Shown here piece after piece: positions 11,510-24,721 of a DNA stretch of 64,000 bases (its first letter is position 1; every line of letters begins with the position of its first letter). The DNA is from Conoideocrella luteorostrata (taxonomy: Eukaryota > Ascomycota > Sordariomycetes > Hypocreales > Clavicipitaceae). Both the position numbers and the translations under genes were made by a program. The stretch covers positions 1 through 64,000 of the forward strand of contig JASWJB010000108.1 in the NCBI GenBank assembly GCA_032433595.1, given 5' to 3'. The notes below the pieces were generated by a model. It did no database searches. It saw only the letters and a program-made list of their open reading frames with translations, and was not told the origin of the DNA.

Positions 11510-14374
11510 GGTCAGAGGTCTAGAGACTGGTGCCAGTATAGGAAATGGAGCAGGGTTCGGGCAAACAGATCCGGACGTCGCAAGTATTGGGGGAGTAAAT
11601 AAGAAACGGAAGAAGGAAGAATGATGAGAGTGCGGGAATGGGAAGAAAAGTGGTAATTGGACCTGGGAGCGAGACACGAACAGAGACGGAGACGGAGACA
11701 GCTTGGCGTCGTGGAGCACGAGATGGGCAAGCTGCTGGAAATATTAGCGGCTTGCGGCTACAGAGTTGGCTGGGCCAGACACCACACAACCACACAAAGC
11801 AGGATGAAAATGGGCCATTGGCTACGGGCAAGATGGATTCTGATGATGCAGTTGTAGCCACTATCTGCAAGGATGCAAGGATGGGGCAGCAAAGCTTGGG
11901 GTGGGCGAGGATGTGGATGCGGGCGATGCGGGGAGCTTGGGAGAATGGCCGAATCCATTTCCAACGCTAGCGCCACGTTTGGATGCGTCTGGCTTTGCGA
12001 ACTCGACATCTAGTGATGGATGATGGATGGGATGTGTGACGTGTGGTGTATGAATATGACGCGGGACGTGGTTTTGATGCCATGATAGGGGATGTTTCGC
12101 GGCCGCGCACCTATCATACAATATTGCTATATGTATTCATATGTGGCATGACGAAATGTGGACAGAGCAGACTGCGGAGAGCTCTGTGCTGCGGCGAATT
12201 GGTGTGCATAGCACATGGTACAGGGAACAGGGTGTTGATGGGCTTGAGGCTGCTGGTTTGCAAAGGGGGGGATGCTTTTTGGGGAAACTCACCACGGCCA
12301 CGGCGACTAGACACAGCCACCAGAGCCAGCTCCTCCGAATAGACACCGGTCTGGCCATTTCCTTTGTGTATTCTGCATCTGCATCTGCGTTATCCAGGCT
12401 CTGGCACCAATGTCGCCCTCGCTAAGGGATGACGTCGCGTCTATCTTGCTGCCCTTTGACGAATCTTCGACGCATGCCGACCCGATGCTTGTTGTATCTG
12501 ACTTGAAACTCCGGCGGGCCGACAACTTCTGACAGGCGACAAGGCGAACCACCTCGCGAGGTCCCTACGCAGCAATTGGTGGCGGCGCCAACGCTCTCTG
12601 CCCACAGCCTATTTTGCTATGGGTGGGTTTGGAATGCCGTCCACTATCGAGGTCGAGGTGAGCGACTATTACTCTGCGCTCTGTAGATTGCTCGGTGGCC
12701 CTAGTTTTGACGGGCTGCATGAGACATCAACGGCCCCCTTGTCCCGTTCAAGGCGAGTAGCCTGCAGTGTTAATTCTACCGTGTTTGTGCGCCGTGACGG
12801 TATTGGAGAAATATGGCCGAGTGACTGCCGACATAGATCCACGCCGGGCGGAGACAATGAGCGAAGTGACAGAGCCTGTTCTGTGGGATCCGACTCATGA
12901 AAAAGGTGCAAAAAAAAATGCGGGATTAAGGTGACGGCATCAAGATTAAAATGGAGATGGAGATTGCGGTGGTTATGTTTGTCGTCGCTATAAGAAGTTA
13001 GGTTCGATCTGATGATGACAAGAGCATAACTACCAAGTCATAAGTCTAGGAGTACTCCCTTCGCGAGTTTCCCAGATGGAAGCTACGATGAGATAGGACG
13101 GACTGGCTACTCCGTAGTTTCCCAATTGTTCAGAGCGACGTGGGGCTTGAAGAATTGGCTGAGCGGACTACCTAGGTAGTCAGCCAGCTCGCTAACGACG
13201 GCACTAATTCGAGCAGCAACGCAGCAGAGCGCTTGCTCAATTTGTATTGTTTTGTACTCCGTACGAACAGTTACGGAGCCGTTACGGAGCATTCATTTCT
13301 CCATTCATTTCTCAAGTGGTTGGCGTTAGGTTCTTCCTACGCTGCACTGCGCTGCACCAACTAACTGGAGCTAGAGGGTGACTTTGTAGTACTCAATTGG
13401 GCTAGGAGCCCGTCCGAGACATGTTCTGACAGGCGTCGGATGGCCCCGTCGCGAGACCGGGGTTCTGTGCTACGGCTTTATTTACTGGGCAGTTGGAGTT
13501 CTCGCGACCGCTACTCCGTACAATGGTCAAGAATGGAGGCATCTCCGTCTTTCTCTCGCCCGCCAAGTGACGTACGATATGGACAACTTCACTCGAGGTA
13601 GCTCCTAATTGGCGGGTTCTAAGGACGGGGCTGCTTGGCCGTTGTATTGTGCTATACGTTAAAAAAGACACTTGTATATCTGGGATGACTAGGTTCAGCC
13701 GGCTGGTTAGCCAAGGCAATAAGGCCATGTCACAAACCAGGATCAGATAGAATAGAAATATAGTAAATCGCTTGTTTCCGCCATGCTAACTACTCTAGTA
13801 AATGTCGTTAATCTTTAGCATTATGTATATTAGTATCTGCTGTGTCTGCATTTTGAGCATAACAGGAGTGAAAATACGAGACACATCCAGCCGGACAGGG
13901 CATAAGAAGAACCAGCTGGTGATGATACATATCCTCCGCCTCAATTTGCTCCGAATGGACTCAGGATAGCCGATGCACGCAAGCGCGCTTTAATCATGTG
14001 ACCAGAGCTATCTAACGTACTTTGAGGGACCGAAGTCCCGACTTCAACTGAGTCGAGGTAGTCCCGGCTATGATGCTGTTTGAGAAGCATTCTTCTCTGT
14101 AGACTCATATCCATCTGGCTGGGCACAAGCACGCCTACTGCTCATCGACTTGAGGTCGAATGGGTGATTTCCCTTCCATTCGGTCCCCCTAACGCAGTCA
14201 ATTCAGCAAGCTGCGAAGATGCAGCAACAGGGTTGCTCTAAACTTGTGTGTTTGACAAGCTGCTGGCCAGCAAGTTCATGCCTTTGCAGTGACATAATGC
14301 TTTGGCCCGTCTTTTGTGCCCGTCTTATAAATTGTAGAATTTCTCCGATCCGGCACATTCCCCGACTTTTTTTT
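11510..14374. other. 2.9-kb intergenic region
   Basis: The left part (to about 12.1 kb) is the hexokinase promoter and leader, with pyrimidine-rich minus-strand sequence. Short open frames occur on both strands, but none has a recognisable domain or plausible splice partner. TACTCCGTA-type motifs occur at about 13109-13118, 13254-13264 and 13510-13521. Several short CCTAGGTAG-like and poly-A stretches are present. No gene is called. Confidence 0.5.
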
Positions 14375-15402
14375 TTATGACAAAATACGAGGGTCTTGGA
14401 CGACTTGAAGTTTTCCAAGACGACGGGCATCTTCGGAGATCGAGACACTTCTGCCTAAGGGTATCTGAAACAGCAGACGTCATTAATAAATCATGTTCCG
14501 TTGTAGGGGTGCATAAACAAGAATAGAAAGATAAAAAGACCTGTCACCTCAAACAAAACACGCCAACTTACTGTCATCACGGGACTTTGGCCATGCTTTC
14601 GGTCTGCAAAGCATTCCTCTTTGCTAGCATACTGCTTCAAAGAATCTCTAGACTTATATGCCTCCGTCTCGCAGTATCTCCGCGACCCTAGGCAGATCTC
14701 CAGCTCTCCTATCTTTTGAACACAGTTGAGAGATTTGTCGGTTTCGGATTCCTCAATGAATGGGAGCTTGGCCGGTGCTGCGGCGGATCTAATGTCATAC
14801 ACGCCAACGAATGGGATTTTGCTAGATACAGGAATGTCCCGGTCTTCAAAGCATTCGCGTTTGCTAGCATATGCTTTTGGCGAATCCCTGGATTTGTATG
14901 CCTCCGTCTCGCAGTACTTCCGCGACCCTAGGCAGGTCTCCAACCCTCCCATCTTTCGAAAACACCCAGACGATTTGTCGGTTTCGGATTCCTCTATATA
15001 CCGAAGCTTCTTGGGTGAAGTAGCTTCAGCTCTCTAGAGGGTACAAGTGGTTAGCAAGCTTGTGTTCTGCAACTATCGGACAGGAGGGCCACCCAACCAG
15101 ACACATCGCGGTAAACTTACAGGTTTAATCGCCACACGAGACTCACGGGCGGCTAAGCAGTCTTTTCTGCCTCGGAAGTTGCCTTGGATATTGTGTCTTC
15201 TGTCCCTTGTTCGGACGTCGAAGAATCGACAGAACAGATCGGTGCCACAAGCTAACTCTGGATTGCCGGTGACTTCGCGCTCTATTTCAATGCCTCTTTT
15301 TCCTATGAACGGAAGTAGCTTTCCAGTAGCGCGCTGCTCTTTGATTACTGATGCCAGAGCTAGTGTTACAGATAACCCGAGGATCATGTAAGAATATCTC
15401 AT
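14375..15402 (-). CDS. Secreted cysteine-repeat protein, candidate effector (three exons)
   Basis: Exons 15121-15402, 14572-15033 and 14375-14464 join in phase 0 at GTAAGT donors and TAG/CAG acceptors, giving 277 aa. Residues 1-20 form a signal peptide (MRYSYMILGLSVTLALASVI). There are two 80-residue tandem repeats, each starting K-L-(P/R)-(F/Y)-I-E-E and SETDKS, with cysteines at 118, 128, 135, 155 and at 198, 208, 215, 235 (C-x9-C-x6-C-x19-C both times). A third, diverged unit in exon 1 (about 28-90) keeps three of the four cysteines (52, 58, 82). No transmembrane segment or GPI signal follows. I do not recognise the family. Size, secretion and paired cysteines fit small secreted effector or antimicrobial-like proteins, but that role is inference. 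It stands alone in a gene-poor region, as many effectors do. Confidence 0.75.
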
Positions 15403-18400
15403 ATTGGAGTTTTGTTCTCCCCCACCACCTTTTTTTGTTCTTTTTTTTTTTTTGTAACTCTTCCGACAAGCCTTGCTTTAGAAAGAAGGGATCCAATAGA
15501 AAGAAAATCGAGGTATTCCGTTTTCGATTTCAATGTAGCGGTCGGGAGTATGAAAGGCCGTGTCTGAATTTGGGCGGGCTAGATACGATGCAAGAAAAGG
15601 GTTCAAAAAATGAGAGGCTAAACGATGCTTTAATACACTTTCAAGTCCAGCATGTCAACAGCTCTTACTTAGCGCACGAGGTCCATAATCTCATGAACTC
15701 AGCGCATTGTTTTCGGTGGTGCCGCCGGCGGCAGATATTAAGGTTAGCCTGACTCAAGTCAACCTGAATACGCGCAGTTTCAAGGATCAGAGACTATTGG
15801 GATTTCCAAAGAAGGCAGAGCAGAGATGTATGCTTGCACCACGTGTTGCAAATAGAGTAACTGTCCGGTCAAACCCTTGCATGCGTGTAATACCTTATGT
15901 GTTTCTCAAATTCTCCGAATATGAAGCTACTAGTCATGGAATTTGATGTGACTTGGGGTGCTATGACCTGAGGAATCCCTACCTTAGGAGAATTAATATA
16001 TTCTCTTATCAGGATAAAGATGCGTGCGAGGCGAACGGGCGCCAGGCATCGATAGTTGGTCATCATGTCAAGAATCACGTTATTAACCATTTCGAATATA
16101 GTATATCATGCTATAAGGTCGTTGCGCACTCTTTGGGCTCGGCAAGCTCCTTTCTTTCATATGTGCTTCAATGAACCAGCTGTAACGATACTTCATCCAC
16201 TCCGTTTTACGCCCTCTAGAAAGGTTGGCATTCATCGACTTCAATTTTAATAAACCCTTTTTTTCTCAGTGGCAAATGCAAAGCGGTCAGAATTAAGCAA
16301 CACCCAGTATAGTGCTATGTGTGAAACGAGATACTTCTTACCGATACAACCGGACAGTTCATCTAAGGTAGTTGCAAGCGGTCAGCCCGAATGCCCGAAT
16401 AAATCAGGCGGTAATTTTTAAATCATTTCAAATATTTCAAGCCACTTTTGTCCTTGATCTACAACCAACCACGAGCCAGCGAACACTTGTTGCATATTCG
16501 CTCAGGTTTATTCGGTTTCATCCAGATTTTAATGTGAAACCGGTTCGGCCACTCCCTTATTCACGTGATCATATCTTGCATATTTAATGCTTAGTGCTCC
16601 CCAGCATAACAGAAACAAGTCGGAAAAAGAGAGAGGGTTGAGTGGTATTGCAGAAACGACGTTCACTGTTCCTAGTTCGTCAATGTTGTAACCAGCTCAC
16701 CAGGTAAATCTGAGACTTGGCATTTGTGCGTAGATTAACGACGGAAATCCCCACGACGTATCACATTGCATGGCGCACAGGGGAAGAAATATCTTTCTGG
16801 GACACTCAGCGACCAATAAATTAGGGTATAAACAGGCGTGGGAGCTAGAAGGCTCATCGCTGACCTCCTCTCGATAACTACTTTGGGCATGGCAGTCCCT
16901 GACCAAGAAATCGCCCATCATCCAAAGACGCGCCAACACTCACGTCATTGCTCGAGCACAACGTTGCCCTCAACTTATTTGTTGAACACGTTTGTGTACT
17001 AGTGCGATTTGACGTCTGAATGGTTCCCTTATTTTTAGTACGGGGATCTGCAAACCGAAGATGTGGCGCAGAAAATAGCGTCCCTTTTTTCGAAGTGTGT
17101 CGCGATGTCCTTTTGCTCAGCCCCAATGATGCGGCAGCCCTTTGTCTCTGCAACTGTGAAGTCAACTGCTGCAAATAATGCTTATCGACTTTCGTAGACA
17201 CTGGGACAAAATTATAAAGAGACCGACATTGTGCACTGTCATCACTTAGCCCAATCGGAGCTGGAGGATGGAATTGGCGATGCTGACAAGAGGATACTAG
17301 TTACTGTTGGATATCTGGTCTCGCACAGTTCCGTGAGCGAATCCACTGCGGTTGCGACGTTGCGTCATGGCAATGCGTTGGATGTGTCCATTATTAAAGT
17401 TGGCGGTTATAGTTGTCTGAAAAGAGCACGGAAACTCAGGAACAAAACACTGACCTGCCCATACTGTAAAAAGACTGCACAATACCAGGCTGGAGGATGT
17501 CTGTCAAATGATCTGGTTCGTCCCAACATTTTCTGTGGACTAACTACCAGCTCGAGCCACCGTTGGAGCCACTTGGCTGTGCTGCATAAATTGATTGTGG
17601 CAGCAATAGTGCGCACTGTACGGAGTACATTTGTGCTGAAGTTAGTTACTGCACGGCGCCAAATAGTTGTGCGGTTGTGCTCTATGCTAGATCGGACAGT
17701 CTTGCAGACAGCACAATATTGTGCAGTTATTGGGCGTAACTAACTACCCAGTTGTGCGCCTTCCCCGCCTATTCAAAGTCCTGCGACCCCGCTGGGCACA
17801 CCCGACTGCCGCACACTGGCCGGCTGAGAGTCCTACGGTGAGTCCTACAATACGACGAGTCCTATGTGTAACTGTGTACGCCCGAATATTAATTACGCAA
17901 GAATAGCCCAGTCCATGCCGTGTCACCTTCGGCCCGGCCAGTTTTCGAGGCCATGGGAATGAAAGCACGTCGCCGCGTTGGCAAGATATGGCAAGATAAT
18001 GGGCTAGGGACAAGCAGCCGCATTCCGTCCGAGTAGGACAGAGCGACGGGTAGTTACCCTGTGGCCTGCAGATAGTAGACCATTCAAAGTAGTCACCATG
18101 AATTGGTGGGAGCGAGGGTTGGGTTTAAAAAGGATTTCCTCAAAAACAGCATTGTACCGTGTGTCCCTTCCCTCGTCCCTGGCAAGCAGGAAGCCGGAGC
18201 TGTGCCTGTGTTCCCCGCCCGATAAAGCACCCCGCCATCCATCCCATGCCAAACGCCAAGCAATACGGAGTATTTGGGCATACAATACATCGGACAGCTC
18301 AAACGCATCTTCCATAAACAATCAAAGGCCTTCCCTCTCAGATCACCCGGCGCCCCTTCAACACACGATTATTTGACTCCGAAACCACGAACTGGAGAGT

Positions 18401-19161
18401 ACAAAAATAACCATTTAATTCCTGAGAATTGCGCCACCGACGAGCAATCCCTGACCGTCTCTCACTCAGCCTTACCTTTTATCCTCGTACTAGTGCCTGT
18501 CAGCTGCGTGGCCCCCTCTCTCCTCTTTTTCGAGTCTCTCGTCTTTTCGTATTGATCCGCTTCGCTCGCTCGCTCGCACCTCTACACAAGCAGCCACCCG
18601 GCCCTGGCGCGAATCGTGCCACGGGCATTCATTCCGTCTTGCCAATCATCCTTCTTTGTACAATACAGTAACTAGTCCCGACGTTTCGTGCTCGTACAGT
18701 AAGTACAATAGTGCATTGTACGATGTGCAGCGCTTGGGAGAGGCCGCGCATCTGTCCACGCTTCATGTCACACACCCCAGCTTCGCGGCTCGTCCTAGCT
18801 TATTAGTGTACTGCTCGGCTGAGCCCCATTTCTTCTCTGAGCTGCTAAATTCTGACCCGACTCCAGCAAACAAGGCTTTGCCAGGACTTTGGACTTTGGA
18901 GTGCCCCCCTCCCAATCCTGGCTTGCGGCTGCTGAGCGTGTGTTCGGCTCGCCCAACTGGTCGTTTCGTGGTCCGTTCGTGGCATTCCGGCGTCGACATC
19001 GTCTGGACTTCTCCCAAACTGGTCTGCCACTCTGCCTTACCGAAGCACGAGCACGCCCTGCCAACACAGTCCAGGTCCCAGTCCTCTTTTTTTTCTCCGA
19101 CCCATCCTCCTCTCGTCCGCTGTCCCTGTCCTATTTCAAGCTTTGTTTCCTTCCCTTCCAC
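15403..19161. other. 3.8-kb intergenic region, gene-poor
   Basis: No model here is convincing. The open frames at 16697-16939 and 16878-17201 (minus) and 17231-17743 (plus) have no clear domain. A hint of a BTB-type segment (LARLWMMGDFL) on the minus strand near 16900 is too short to call. TACGGAGTA motifs lie at about 17619-17628 and 18263-18272. From about 18400 to 19160 the plus strand is rich in C and T, with TCGCTCGCTCGC and CTCTTTTTTTTCTCC runs. This suits the promoter and leader of the Hsp70-like gene that follows. Confidence 0.5.
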
Positions 19162-21642
19162 ATGAGTTCTATGAACTCCCGCCTCAAAGGCTTCGGGTTC
19201 GGAAAACGCAAGTCAACTGCCAGCATCCAGACCACGGACGGGGTCCCTGCTCCTATTAATACCCCTCCCCCAGGCCAAATACCTCAACATCAGATTCCGC
19301 TCCCACAGCATCCAGGCCAAACACCGCCCATCGGCACGTCGTCTTCCACACCCAGTCTCACCATGAACCGGCCGCCCAGCTATACAGCCAACTACCCTCC
19401 GGGCCCTCCAGGCGTCCCTGGGGATCGAACCTCTCCTCACCAGGGCAGCAACCGCACCCCGCCAAGCCAAATGGCTGGAGGACCGCCTCCTATCAACACC
19501 GGCGCACCGACCGGATATCCTCCGCCAAACATGCCTCCCATGGGTCAAGGTCCCCCTCCCATGGGCGGCCCTCCTCAGGGTCCTGGAGGTCCCCCGCCTC
19601 CAGGATTTGGTGGACAGCCAGGATATCCTCCAGGTCCTCCTCAAGGCGGTCCCATCTCGCAGCAATTCCAAAGACCTAACCCCGCTGCCGAGGTTGAGGG
19701 CGCCAGCAAGAGCAAGGCACAGCTCATTGTTGGCATCGATTTCGTTAGTAGAGCCTGGGAAATCCTACAGAAACTCGACGAACAATCGCTGTGTTTACTG
19801 AATAATTTTCAACATCTCGCTGACGGATGCAACTAGGGTACCACCTTCTCGGGTGTCGCTTTCGCGTTTGCGACTAATAACGAAGCTAAGGAAGATATTA
19901 TCACTGAATGGCCAGGAGCTGGCTCATATACCAAACAGAAGGTGCGAGAACTTACCTGCTCTGAAGCATGTAAAGAGGAGGGCAAGTACAGCTAACCAAA
20001 ATATTGCGCAACAGATTCCGACAGTTCTTTACTACGACCAATATCAGAAGGTAGTGGGCTGGGGTCCCGATATCGCTGATGCTTTGGCGCCAACGGGATA
20101 CCCCAAGCCGGGAGTCCAAAAAGTGGAATGGTTCAAGCTGCAGCTGATGCTGAGCGGCAACACATACATTGATCCTATCAACCTGCCTCCTCTGCCTCCG
20201 GGCAAGTCCGAGATTGACGTTGCAGCAGATTATCTGTTCAAGCTGCGGCAGGCTATGCGATCAGCATTACAAAAGACTCTTGGTGAGGTGTTCAACCGTG
20301 AAGAACGCAACATCCGTTATTATTTGACCGTCCCTGCCATTTGGAACGACGCCGGCAAGGCAGCCACTCGAGCCGCTGCCATTCAAGCTGGTTTCCTTCG
20401 TGACGAGAACGACAACCGTTTAACTCTGGTTTCTGAGCCAGAGGCTGCAGCACTTTTCTGCTCCAAGACCGGTTTGCTAAACCTCAAGGTGCACGATGCC
20501 GTGTTGATTGTGGATTGTGGTGGCGGTACCGTGGATTTAATCGCCTACGAGGTTGAAGAGGAGAACCCCTTCACCGTAGCCGAGTGTACAGCAGGGTCTG
20601 GAGACTCTTGTGGTTCAACAGCCTTGAATCGCAACTTCAGCAACATTCTTCGCACCAAGATCAGAAAGATGAAGCTGCCCGATGGCTCCAAGACCGCAGG
20701 TCGCGTCTACGCCAAGTGCATTATGGACTTTGAGAACAGAATCAAGGCCGACTTCCGAAACAACGGTCAAAAGTGGGCTGTCGACGTTGGTATCGAGGCT
20801 GAATTCCCCGAGGCCGGCATCGAGGAAGGCTACATGACTTTTACCAACGAAGAAATTCTGCAGTGCTTTGAGCCTGTCGTCAACCGTATTCTTGAGTTAG
20901 TTCGCAACCAGATTATCGCCATCCAGGCTCAGAACAGAACACTGCAGAATATTCTGGTTGTTGGTGGCTTTGGTGCCTCCGAATACCTCTTCCAGCAGAT
21001 CAAGCTGCATGTTCCTCCTCAATTCCAGTCCAAGGTTGTGCGGCCCATGGATTCTGTAGCTGCAATTGTCAAGGGTGCTGTTACTGCCGGTATCACGGAG
21101 CGCATCATCACTCACCGTGTTGCTCGTCGTCATTACCTCATGGCCACTCTGCAGCCATTCAAGGAAGGCTACCATCCCGAAGCTTATCGTGTTCCCTCGC
21201 TTGACGGAAAGGATCGTTGCAAGTTTACCCGACAGATTTTTGTGCAGAAGGGTCAAAAGGTCAAGAACGGCGAGCCCGTTAAGGTTTCCTTTTTCCGACA
21301 AGTTGCTCCCGGCGCAACCCTTATGTATGAAGACGTACTGTACGCTTGCGATGACGATGTTTGCCCCGAATACACCAAGGATCCTCGTAAGTTTTCTGCA
21401 CACTAGCCAAAGTATGGCTACTCAATACTAACAAATTTGCAGGCATCAAGGAAGTTGTCACCCTCACCTCTGATCTGTCGCGAAAGAATCTCGAAAAGGA
21501 CTTTGAACGGATGGATACACCTCAGGGGACCTTCTATCGCGTCTACTTTGACATCTATTTGACCCTCGACGGCTCAGAATTCAGTGCTGAGCTGGTTTGC
21601 CAAGGTGAAGTTATGGGACGATGCAGAGCTCGCTTTAGATAG
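19162..21642 (+). CDS. Hsp70-family (HSPA12-like) ATPase with Pro/Gly-rich N-terminus
   Basis: Four exons: 19162-19743, 19837-19941, 20015-21386 and 21443-21642 (GT-AG, frame checked), giving 752 aa. Residues about 30-170 are low-complexity Pro/Gly/Gln (PPPMGGPPQGPGGPPPPGF type). The actin-like ATPase fold starts at VGIDFGTTFSGVA, whose codons are split by intron 1. It continues with VPAIWNDAGKAATRAAA, VSEPEAAALF, DCGGGTVDL (about 392) and VVGGFGASEYL (about 543). This is the HSPA12-like branch of the superfamily: it lacks a standard Hsp70 substrate-binding domain, and the C-terminus is a short beta-rich segment. The biochemical role of the fungal members is not established. The Pro-rich head suggests docking to other proteins. 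Confidence 0.88.
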
Positions 21643-23070
21643 AGAGTTGAGCAAGCAGCTGGTGTAAAGAAGGACATGACGATGACTTTGGTTTATTTTT
21701 TACACTAGAGCGAGGGGGATCTTGACCTGAAATATGAATGATACCTAGCAAGATATTCAGCGTGTTAATGGAGGATGCTGTTGAACAATGAACGGATTAG
21801 GTTTACCGAGGCGGTTATTATAAAGTCAACACCATATACGATGGCAATTGGATGGCAACGAGGAACGGAATTGCCTTTACAGATAAAAGGGACCTGAAAA
21901 GGGGTTCGAAGGGAAAATAAGTATATCCAGAGCCCGACATTCGATTATACTTGGTACGCGACGGATGGGAATATGTGTTATGAACATAAGCCATAAATAG
22001 CAAAACAGTTTTTGATAGAAAAATGACTTTGGTTTTGCGATTGTCGCCACCGTTGATGTGTGGATAATTAGTGGACATGTTGCTTGAGCGCTGGCCAATT
22101 CTATGGCCCGTTGGTTAGTTTCTATTTTCGGGGCAAACACAAGGCTTGGTATCCGCGAAACGATTCCTTTAAGTTACCAATCCGGGGGAGGGGGTGCATG
22201 ACCGACACAATGTCTGAACGAGTACTTACATGAGTGAGTGCCATGCGGTTTATTGGTGGATGACAGAGAGAGTGTGGGGAACTGCGGCCTGTTCCTGGAC
22301 CCTGTCGCAGCTTCCCAATGAGAGCATGCCAGCCAGTCCCTCCTGCGTCATACCGTCAACTCTGAGATTGGGTGACGGGCCCTGATCTTGACAGCCAGGA
22401 TTGGTTGTCGCCTGTTTCCTCACCCCCCATTTCCACATTGCTTATCCTTTTGTTGCCCTGCTAGCCGGGTTTTGCTTGACAGCCTTTCTCTTTCACCTTG
22501 TAAAATCGAAGTGCATTTGTATCTTTTTGTTTCTTTCTTTGACTCATTCTTATCATATTCATACCTGGAAAGTCTTCTACTAGACCGCGCCGACACTGCA
22601 TTCTGGAACCTCTGACCCCGCGTACTGCTTTCAAAAGGCACGGCAGGGGAACTTCTCTATCGCCCTGGTCTGCATCCCACCCTGTTGCGTCTGTGGCTCT
22701 CGGAGCATCTGGACAGGGGCTAAATCCGGTTTGCTCACACCACGCCGCAGACGTCGTTTTAGTGGTTGGGGGGAAGGCATCGAACTACTCCGTACGTACT
22801 TGTACACTTATAACCAGACCCTTATCGCGGATTCGTGTGCCCATCTGTCGGTTGGTTCAACCTCAATTTGCTCTCAATTTGAACCGAAGTCGACATTTGA
22901 AGCAAGACTCGCGATGAAAATATAGCCTTTTCTTGTTTCAACGCGAAATATTGCATCTTTCCTGAAGCTTCAAATCTCTATCATTGCTCCAACATACGTA
23001 CTTACAACCTGCACCTTACTCGACTACTACAGCCAGTTCCTACAACCCAGACAAAAAAAAGAAGGAAGCA
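21643..23070. other. Intergenic region and leader of the thaumatin-like gene
   Basis: This covers 1.4 kb between two plus-strand genes. The left half contains AT-rich 3' sequence. From about 22380 the sequence becomes pyrimidine-rich, as in fungal promoters. A CTACTCCGTAC motif sits at about 22787-22797. I see no independent gene. Confidence 0.5.
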
Positions 23071-24378
23071 ATGGTCACATCACCGCGGCCAATGAACTCT
23101 ACAACATCCAGACCACAGTGTTCCATGAATCAACTACTGCTTATATTTGTCACATTTGGCTCGCTCGTTCCAGCCGCCCACCTTGGAAGACCAGCACATG
23201 TACAAGACCACTGGCAAGCAGAGTTCTTTCGTTACACAAAACGAGGCTTACCAGCAAAACGAGGCCCTCCCGAAAACTGGGAAGGAAAGGTGCCACTCGT
23301 AGTAACTAATAAATGTGATACAGCAATCTGGCCTGGCATTGCAACCCAGTCTGGTACTGGTCCCGGCACAGGAGGATTTGAGTTGGGGCCTGGGAAGAAT
23401 AAGACGTTATGGGTTGCACCCAACTGGCAGGGTCGAGTCTGGGGAAGGACAAACTGCACAGTCAATGGAGACTCCTGTTCTTGCAAGACGGGAGATTGTT
23501 TTGACAAACTGGACTGCGAGTTCAGCGTGAGTCAGCCAAATTTTCGAGTTACTTCTGACTACAAAGACTGACGTGTGTCTTAATAGGGAGCAACTCCCGC
23601 CACGCTTGCTGAATTCAACCTTGCCGGAGGCGTCACTGGGATGCAGACGTTCTATGACATTTCATTGGTAGATGGGTACAATCTTCCCATGGGAATCAAC
23701 TACATCCCCGCCAAAAACACGTCTTACATTCCCCCTAATCTGACAAACTGCGCCTGTATCGCCACCGCTGGTTGGATCTATTCCAAAGCAAAGACAGGCA
23801 CATTCTATGCCAACGACTCATTTCCCGTTCCGTTAGAGCCAGAAGAAACGAATGACAGTGTAGAGAGTTGGTGTCCGTGGCCCAATCTCGCCTTTCCTCC
23901 CACCAAGCCCGGAGATGGTGTATACCCATATCCTGACGACAATATTCGAAGACCAGCTTTCTCTCCATGCAACAGTGCTTGCGCAGCGTCTGGCTTGGAC
24001 AGTGATTGCTGCGTCGGAAAGTACCACGACGCCAAAATATGTAAGCCATCGAGTTACAGCAAAGCAGTGAAGGCTGTATGCCCTGATGCTTACAGTTTCG
24101 CTTTTGACGACCAAAAGTCAACATTTATCATCCCCAAGGGTGGGGGCTGGGAGGTGGTCATGTGCCCAACAGGTCGATCAACTAATATTTTACGACAGTT
24201 GGGCAAAGAGCTCCTTGAAATAGCAAGCGGTGGCAAGCTATCAGCAAGATCTATGAATCTGCTGCGGAATGTCACCTATATCGAAGCTGACAGGGGAGCA
24301 GCCGGTGCATTGAAGCCATCCAACGGGCTGACAGTTGCTTTATTAGCATCACTCCTTAGTTTACTAGTAATGCTGTAA
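23071..24378 (+). CDS. Thaumatin-like protein, secreted, probably GPI-anchored
   Basis: Two exons, 23071-23526 and 23587-24378, joined at GTGAGT/TAG, giving 415 aa from the first ATG. A later in-frame ATG at 23125 starts directly at the hydrophobic signal segment (NQLLLIFVTFGSLVPAAHLG) and is an equally good start. The thaumatin-like (GH152-type) domain begins PLVVTNKCDTAIWPGI and continues with GGFELGPGKNKTLWV, W-x-G-R-V-W-G-R-T-N-C, CSCKTGDC, then in exon 2 ATLAEFNL and YDISLVDGYNLPM. Many paired cysteines follow. The C-terminus ends in a hydrophobic stretch (GLTVALLASLLSLLVML) after a small-residue spacer, the usual GPI-attachment layout. Such proteins bind or cut beta-glucans; here the site would be the cell surface. 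No catalytic claim is made. Confidence 0.88.
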
Positions 24379-24721
24379 GCTGACCATGCGGGTGAAAGCC
24401 CAGTCGGAGTGTCTTGTGTAGGAGTCTTGGCTGGCCCATTGCAGGGACAGTTGGAATGATGGGCGAAGGAAGCGATGGAGATGCAAACCTAGGAACATAT
24501 ACCCTATTCTTACTCTTGATACGTCTAGCCCTTATAGTAAATGGTATTCTTTTCAAAGAACTTGTCTAGTCTCTCGCAGTGAATAGTCTAGCGCTCGATT
24601 TGTTGCTAAATACGTCGAAGTTTCGTCTCATGCTCACACCTCAGCCGTCCAAAAGATAACTCCGCCCATCATGTTAAACCCAAATAAATCATATATGCTA
24701 TAATGGTGGAGGAAATAGTGG
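24379..24721. other. Convergent intergenic region
   Basis: These 340 bp between the thaumatin-like and ankyrin genes hold their facing 3' ends. No gene is visible. Confidence 0.5.

Noticed and set aside
16697..17201. Minus-strand frames with a BTB-like hint (LARLWMMGDFL)
   Set aside because: The hint is too short and the rest is not alignable from memory. It could be a relic but cannot be supported.
17231..17743. 170-codon plus-strand frame
   Set aside because: No recognisable domain, poor start context, contains a TACGGAGTA motif, and no splice partners.
20897..21403. 168-codon minus-strand frame
   Set aside because: Shadow of the Hsp70-like gene.
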